Made by a program: the position numbers and the translations under genes
NCBI GenBank assembly: GCA_965221505.1
Contig: CBDCSI010000002.1
Span: 1,178,001-1,242,000, forward strand
DNA: 64,000 nucleotides
Direction of reading: 5' to 3'
DNA from: CAZPXZ01 sp965221505
Lineage (GTDB): Bacteria > Pseudomonadota > Alphaproteobacteria > Rhodobacterales > CAZPXZ01
Shown: piece after piece, positions 59,036 to 64,000 of the stretch
Position numbering within the stretch: position 1 is the stretch's first letter
Layout: every line of letters begins with the position of its first letter
Notes under the pieces: model-generated
What the model saw: only the letters and a program-made list of their open reading frames with translations
What the model was told of the DNA's origin: nothing
The model's database searches: none

Positions 59036-60526
59036 ATGGACACGCTCGTCTCCGGAATCCAGCTGCTTCTCGACTGGCAGGTCCTCGTCGCGCTGCTGAT
59101 CGGTTCCGTCGGGGGCGTGATCATCGGCGCCATTCCGGGCGTCGGGGCTGCGGTCGCCATCGCCATCCTCCTGCCGGCCACCTTCGCCCTGCCGCCGCTG
59201 GTCGGCCTGACGATGCTGATCGGAGTCTACGGATCGTCGATGTACGGCGGCGCGCTCCCTGCCGTCCTGGTCAACACGCCGGGCACCGCGGTCAACGCGC
59301 TCACCACCTATGACGGCTATCCCATGACCCGTCGCGGCGAAGCCCGCCGCGCCGTCTCGCTCGCCTATTCGGCGTCGTTCGTCGGCGGCGTCCTCTCCAT
59401 CCTCTGCCTGATGCTGCTGTCGCCGGTCCTCGCACGGGTCGCGCCCCTGTTCGGCTCGCGGGAGATCTTTCTCGCGGCGCTGCTCGGAATCGTCCTGGTC
59501 GTTCTCGCGCATCGGGGCCAGACCTTCGCCGCGGGCATGCTGGCGTCCTTCGGCATCTTTCTGAACACCGTGGGGCTCGAGCCCGTCCGCTACACCCGGC
59601 GCTACACCTTCGACCAGACCTGGCTCGCCTCCGGGGTGGACCTGATCGTCGTGGTGCTGGGGCTGTTCGCCTTGAGCCAGGCCTTCGTGCTCCTGGTGGA
59701 GAAAGACCGGAGTCCGAAGACCGAACGCCTCGGCGGCTCGACCTTCGCCGGGTTCCGGGAGCTGTGGATCTACCGTCGGGTCGCGTCGGTAGCGTCGGGG
59801 TTCGGAGTGTTGATGGGAATGATCCCCGGCGTCGGGGAGTTTACCGCCCAGTTCCTGTCCTACACCTACGCGCGGAAGACCTCGAAGGCCCCCGAGAAGT
59901 TCGGCAAGGGCGCGCCGGACGGGCTGATCGCGTCCGAAGCGGCCAACAACGCGGTCCCGGCGGCGGCCATGATTCCCTTGCTCGCGCTCGGCATTCCCGG
60001 CGAAGCCCTGACCGCGATGATGCTGTCCGTGTTCTACGTGCACAACGTGATTCCGGGGCCGCAGCTGTTTCAGAACCAGATGGACCTCGTCCTGGCGCTC
60101 TATGTCGCGCTTCTGCTGCTCAACGTGATCGTGCTGGTCTTCCTGGCGGTCTCCACCGGCTGGCTGACCCGGGTGATCGAGGTTCCCTCGCGACTGATCG
60201 GCGTCGCCATCCTGCTCCTGGGATTCGTCGGCGTGTATTCGCTGCGCAACTCGATCACGGATTGCGCCATGGCGGCCGGGTTCGGCGTTCTCGGCCTGAT
60301 CCTGAAACGGCTGCAGTTGCCGATCGTGCCCATCGTGCTCGGCATGGTGCTCGGCGGCATCATGGAAGTGAAGCTCCGCTCGGCCATGGCCCGGGTCAAG
60401 ACGCCGCTGGATTTCGTCGACCGGCCCATCGCCATGATCCTGTTCGCGCTGATCCTGCTCGTTATCGCGCTGCACGTCCGGACGCTGGTCCGCGAGCGGC
60501 GCGGGTCGACCGAAGAGAAAGCGTGA
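59036..60526 (+). CDS. tctA: TTT-transporter large membrane subunit (TctA-type)
   Basis: A 496-residue permease with about 11-12 membrane segments. GSVGGVIIGAIPGVGAAVAIAILLP (in parts), YGSSMYGGALPAVLVNTPGTA and the second half GMIPGVGEFTAQFLSY show the inverted-repeat Gly/Pro motifs of TctA. EAANNAVPAAAMIPLLALGIPGEA is another family block. Seven bases separate it from tctB. Confidence 0.95.
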   Translation: MDTLVSGIQLLLDWQVLVALLIGSVGGVIIGAIPGVGAAVAIAILLPATFALPPLVGLTMLIGVYGSSMYGGALPAVLVNTPGTAVNALTTYDGYPMTRRGEARRAVSLAYSASFVGGVLSILCLMLLSPVLARVAPLFGSREIFLAALLGIVLVVLAHRGQTFAAGMLASFGIFLNTVGLEPVRYTRRYTFDQTWLASGVDLIVVVLGLFALSQAFVLLVEKDRSPKTERLGGSTFAGFRELWIYRRVASVASGFGVLMGMIPGVGEFTAQFLSYTYARKTSKAPEKFGKGAPDGLIASEAANNAVPAAAMIPLLALGIPGEALTAMMLSVFYVHNVIPGPQLFQNQMDLVLALYVALLLLNVIVLVFLAVSTGWLTRVIEVPSRLIGVAILLLGFVGVYSLRNSITDCAMAAGFGVLGLILKRLQLPIVPIVLGMVLGGIMEVKLRSAMARVKTPLDFVDRPIAMILFALILLVIALHVRTLVRERRGSTEEKA

Positions 60527-60563
60527 CGGAGCCTCGCGCCCGAGCGACCGCATCGAGGCGCCG

Positions 60564-63023
60564 GTGAGCGAACCGCTACCGCCGAGAGCGTCCGTCGTCG
60601 TCGTCGGGGGCGGCATAATCGGCTGCTCGACGCTCTACTTCCTGGCCCGGCGGGGGTTCGACGATGCGGTTCTCCTGGAGCGGAAGAAAATCGCGTCCGG
60701 CACGACCTGGCACGCCGCCGGCATCGTGGGACAGCTGCGCGAGAGCGCGGCGCAGACGGCGCTCGGCAAGCGTACCGCTCGTCTCTTCCGGGACCTGGAG
60801 GACGAGACCGGCCAGGCAACCGGCTACCGGGAGTGCGGCACGCTCCACCTGGCCCTCTCGGAAGTCCGGGCGGAGCAACTGCGGCGCACCCGTGACCGCG
60901 CGGCCGGTTCGGCGATCGAAAGCCGACTGCTCGGGGTCCGGGAAATCGAGGAACTGTGGCCCCATGCGGACACGGCCGGGGTGCTCTCTGGATTGTTCGT
61001 GCCCTCGAACGGGCAGGTCGATCCGCTCGACGCCACCCGTGCGCTGGCCGCCGGGGCCCGCGGACGGGGCGCCCGCATCCTGGAGGACACGCCCGCGACC
61101 GGGATCCGGATCTCGAACGGGCGCGTGGCCGGCGTGGAGACCCGGGCGGGCGCGATCGAAACCGGGCGCGCAGTCCTCGCCTGCGGAATGTGGACCGCGC
61201 GTTTCGCCCGGTCGCTCGGGGTGCCCGTTCCGCTGCACGCGGCGGAGCATTTCTATGTGGTGACCGAACCGGTTCCGGATCTGCCCCGAGAGCTCCCGGC
61301 GCTGGTCTCGATCGAGGAGCGGTTCTACGCCAGGGAAGACGCCGGCAAGCTGCTCGTCGGCGGATTCGAGGCAATTGGCAAGGCGTGGGCGACGGGCGGC
61401 ATTCCCGACACCTTCGAGTTCGACGAACTGCCGTTCGACATGGAGCAGGCCGCTCCGGTGCTGGAGGCCGCGTTCGACCGGATTCCGGCGCTGCGGACGG
61501 TCGGCATCCGGACCTTCTTCAACGGTCCCGAGAGCTTCACCCCGGACGGCAAGCCGCTGATCGGCCCGGCGCCGGAGGTTCCCGGACTGTTCGTCGCGGC
61601 GGGGATGAACTCGAACGGCATCATGAACGCCGGCGGCGCCGGCGCCGCGCTGGCGGACTGGATCGCCGACGGGCTGCCGCGGAGGAGCGTCGGAGACATG
61701 GCGGCGTCCCGCGCCATGCCCTTCCAGTCGAATCTGGCCTACAACGCCTTGCGCGTGCGGGAGTCGGTCGGATTGCACTGGGGCCTGCAATGGCCGGGCC
61801 GGCAAACGGAAACCGCCCGCGGCATCCGCCGGGTCCCGCTTCATCGTGAGCTGGCCGCGGCCGGCGCTAAATTCGCCGAACGCGCCGGCTGGGAAGTGCC
61901 GGCGTATTTCGATCCCGCGAGCGAGGGCTGGCCGACCCGTCCGTCAACGGGCTCCCACGCATGGTCGCCTTGGGTCGCGGAGGAAGTACGGGCGGCGGAA
62001 TCGGCCGCCGTATTGCTCGACCGGTCCATGTGCGCCAAGATTCTCGTGCAGGGTCCGGACGCGGTCCGCGCGCTGGACCGCGTCTCCGGCGCCCGGATGG
62101 ACGTGGCGCCCGGCGCCTCCGTCCGTGCGCTGCTCCTGAACGCCCGCGGCGGGATCGAAGCGGACGTGACCGCGATCCGCCTCGACGAGGCGCGCTTCCT
62201 GGTCCTGACCGGCCCATTTTCGCAGGTCCGCGACGCGGCCTGGATTCGCGCCCATGCCGAGCCGAACTGGCGCTTCGAAGTCGTGGACATGACCTCCGCC
62301 TACAGCCTCCTGAGCGTAAGCGGGCCGGAGTCGCGCAGAATTCTGTCGGAGCTGACGAGAGACGACCTGTCGGGGGAGGCGCTCCCGTTCGGCCTCGCGC
62401 GGGAGATCGACCTCGCCCATGCGCGGGTTCTGGCGATCCGGCGATCCGCTCTGGGCGAACTCGGCTTCGAGCTGCTTCTTCCGACCGAGTTCACCGCCCA
62501 TGTCCACGAGGCGCTGATCGGGGCCGACCCCGGCATCCGGCATGCCGGCACGTTCGCCCTGAACGCATGCCGGCTGGAGAAGGGATTCCGCCGCTTCGGA
62601 CATGACATGGGCGATGACGTCACGCCGAACGAGGCGGGCTTGGCGACTTCCGTGGATCTCGGCAAGCCGGAGTTCGTCGGGCGCGAGGCGCTGGCCGCGC
62701 AGCGCGCCGCCTTCGGCGCGGCGACGCCGAACCGTCTCGCGGCGATCCGCGTCCCCAGCGCACGGGAGGAAGAGGGAGCGGTTCTCGTCCGCAACGAGCC
62801 GGTCTGGAAGGACGGGCGAATCGTGGGGCACGTGACCTCCGGCGGCTGGGGATACCGTCTCGGGCAAACGGTCGGAATTGCCGCGCTCCGCCGGGACGGC
62901 GGGGTGCGCAAGAGCTGGATCGAGGAGGGCGGCTTCGAGGTGCAGATCGCCGGGCGGAAGTTTGCGGCCGAGTTGCGGCTCGCCCCGTTCTACGATCCGT
63001 CCGGAGCGCGCATGCGCGGCTGA
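60564..63023 (+). CDS. FAD-dependent oxidoreductase fused to GcvT-type domain (dimethylglycine/sarcosine dehydrogenase-like)
   Basis: An 819-residue fusion. The N-terminal DAO-type domain starts with VVVVGGGIIGCSTLYFLARRG (FAD loop) and has GTTWHAAGIVGQLR, the His-containing segment where related enzymes attach FAD covalently. ESFTPDGKPLIGPAPEVPGLFVAAGMNSNG closes the domain. From about residue 430 it is GcvT-like, with the folate-binding domain and C-terminal barrel (NEAGLATSVDLGKPEFVGREAL in parts). Such enzymes oxidatively demethylate N-methyl amino acids with tetrahydrofolate as acceptor. GTG start at 60564. Confidence 0.9.
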   Translation: MSEPLPPRASVVVVGGGIIGCSTLYFLARRGFDDAVLLERKKIASGTTWHAAGIVGQLRESAAQTALGKRTARLFRDLEDETGQATGYRECGTLHLALSEVRAEQLRRTRDRAAGSAIESRLLGVREIEELWPHADTAGVLSGLFVPSNGQVDPLDATRALAAGARGRGARILEDTPATGIRISNGRVAGVETRAGAIETGRAVLACGMWTARFARSLGVPVPLHAAEHFYVVTEPVPDLPRELPALVSIEERFYAREDAGKLLVGGFEAIGKAWATGGIPDTFEFDELPFDMEQAAPVLEAAFDRIPALRTVGIRTFFNGPESFTPDGKPLIGPAPEVPGLFVAAGMNSNGIMNAGGAGAALADWIADGLPRRSVGDMAASRAMPFQSNLAYNALRVRESVGLHWGLQWPGRQTETARGIRRVPLHRELAAAGAKFAERAGWEVPAYFDPASEGWPTRPSTGSHAWSPWVAEEVRAAESAAVLLDRSMCAKILVQGPDAVRALDRVSGARMDVAPGASVRALLLNARGGIEADVTAIRLDEARFLVLTGPFSQVRDAAWIRAHAEPNWRFEVVDMTSAYSLLSVSGPESRRILSELTRDDLSGEALPFGLAREIDLAHARVLAIRRSALGELGFELLLPTEFTAHVHEALIGADPGIRHAGTFALNACRLEKGFRRFGHDMGDDVTPNEAGLATSVDLGKPEFVGREALAAQRAAFGAATPNRLAAIRVPSAREEEGAVLVRNEPVWKDGRIVGHVTSGGWGYRLGQTVGIAALRRDGGVRKSWIEEGGFEVQIAGRKFAAELRLAPFYDPSGARMRG

Positions 63024-63034
63024 GGGAGAGTGAC

Positions 63035-64000
63035 ATGTCAGAGCGCATTCTGGTAATCGGCACGTTCGACACCAAGTCGGACGAGTTGCAGTTCCTCTCG
63101 GAGCGAATTCGCGAGGCGGGCGGCGAGCCGTATTCCATGGACGTCAGCGTGCTCGGCGACGCGTCGACTCCCGTCGACGTCTCGAAGCACGAGGTGGCAA
63201 GGGCGGCGGGTTCCTCCATTCCGGCGGCGATCGAATCCGGCGACGAGAACGCCGCCATGCAGATCATGGCGCGCGGTGCGTCCCGTACCGCGGCGGCGCT
63301 TGCCGGCGAAGGCCGGATCGACGCAATGGCGGCGCTCGGCGGCACCATGGGCACGGACCTGGCGCTCGACTGCGCCCGCGCGCTGCCGCTCGGCTTCCCC
63401 AAATACGTGATCTCGACGGTCGCCTTCTCTCCCCTGATTCCGGCCGGGAGGCTTGCCCCGGACATCCAGATGATTCTCTGGGCGGGCGGCCTCTCGGGCC
63501 TGAACTCCGTTTGCCGATCGTCGCTCGCGCAGGCCGCGGGCGCCGTGGTCGGCGCGGCGCGCGCGGCGCGACCGCCGGCGGCGGACCGGCCGGTCGTCGG
63601 CATGACCAGCCTCGGCTCCTCGTGTCTTTCCTACATGAACCGCCTTCGGGGCCCGCTGGAGGAGAGGGGCTTCGAGACGGCGATTTTCCACGCCACGGGG
63701 ATGGGCGGAATGGCGTTCGAGCGGCTGGCGAGGGAGTCGTATTTTGCGGCGGTGATGGACTTCGCGCTGCCGGAGCTCGGAAACCTGCTGTTCGGCTCGG
63801 TCGTCCATGCGGGGCCGGACCGGCTCACCTCCGCCGGGAAGGCGGGGATTCCGCAGCTGGTCGCGCCGGGCTGCGCGGACCTGATCGACCTGGCCGGCTG
63901 GCAACCGATCCCCGAACGGCATCGCGACCGCCCGTTCCACGCGCACAACCGGCTGATCAAGTCGACCGCCCTGGCGCCCGACGAACGCCGGGAGCTGGTT
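63035..64000 (+). CDS. Tm-1-like / UPF0261 family protein (partial at window end)
   Basis: Open for 322 codons to the last base of the window. ILVIGTFDTKSDELQFLSERI at the start, AALGGTMGTDLALDCARALPLGFPKYVIST and MTSLGSSCLSYMNRL (domain boundary, about residue 190) are typical of UPF0261 proteins. The N-terminal half is the ATP-binding fold of tomato Tm-1. Bacterial function is uncertain, though they are usually encoded with a TIM-barrel PEP-hydrolase-like partner, which would lie beyond the window. GGGAG precedes the ATG. Confidence 0.85.
   Translation, partial: MSERILVIGTFDTKSDELQFLSERIREAGGEPYSMDVSVLGDASTPVDVSKHEVARAAGSSIPAAIESGDENAAMQIMARGASRTAAALAGEGRIDAMAALGGTMGTDLALDCARALPLGFPKYVISTVAFSPLIPAGRLAPDIQMILWAGGLSGLNSVCRSSLAQAAGAVVGAARAARPPAADRPVVGMTSLGSSCLSYMNRLRGPLEERGFETAIFHATGMGGMAFERLARESYFAAVMDFALPELGNLLFGSVVHAGPDRLTSAGKAGIPQLVAPGCADLIDLAGWQPIPERHRDRPFHAHNRLIKSTALAPDERRELV

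Overview
The window is a GC-rich bacterial chromosome segment, most likely from an alphaproteobacterium, perhaps Rhodospirillales-like. This rests on the ileS-lspA-DUF3035(BamF-like)-mutL order, an endonuclease-type MutL, and dense arrays of ABC and tripartite tricarboxylate (TTT) transporters with amino-acid and amine catabolic enzymes. No rRNA or marker gene confirms the taxonomy.

Layout. 1-6.4 kb is housekeeping: the 3' end of ileS, lspA, a BamF-like lipoprotein, mutL, folD, an acyl carrier protein, tRNA-Phe(GAA) and kynureninase. 6.4-11.2 kb holds a tandem duplication of a gene for an exported protein with two FGE-sulfatase (SUMF) domains; each copy has lost a different part. 11.3-14 kb has an orphan DNA methyltransferase and an FkbM methyltransferase.

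14-31.6 kb is a catabolic region organised around a divergent promoter region at 24.2-24.45 kb. Leftward: a polyamine-type binding protein, a double-domain cyclase, two permeases, two aminotransferases, an aldehyde dehydrogenase, RidA and an ABC ATPase, with a GntR regulator. Rightward: a second double-domain cyclase, an amidase, an amino-acid ABC binding protein with two permeases but no ATPase, a racemase-fold enzyme and a class III aminotransferase. Together these look like uptake, ring or amide opening, transamination and oxidation of a nitrogenous substrate that I cannot identify.

32-41.2 kb is an accessory island with visibly lower GC, pseudogenes and unknown ORFs: a PcfJ-like protein, a broken ankyrin-repeat gene, a pair of paralogous small membrane proteins around a Gly/Ala/Val-rich hydrophobic ORF, and a complete IS66-like element (18-bp inverted repeats, 8-bp target duplication). 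The element carries a D12-class DNA adenine methyltransferase coupled to its transposase and sits inside one of the membrane-protein genes.

41.4-64 kb is catabolic and transport again: a glycine-betaine-type ABC system (ProX/W/V), a fumarylacetoacetate-hydrolase family protein, and a long leftward operon (XRE-cupin regulator, dipeptide-type ABC system, GAF protein, racemase, M24 peptidase, hydantoinase B). After these come an IclR regulator divergent from a TTT transporter (TctC/B/A), an FAD/GcvT fusion dehydrogenase, and a UPF0261 gene cut by the window end.

A recurrent architecture: four binding-protein genes that have a further gene behind them in their operon are each followed by a GC-rich hairpin without a T-tract.
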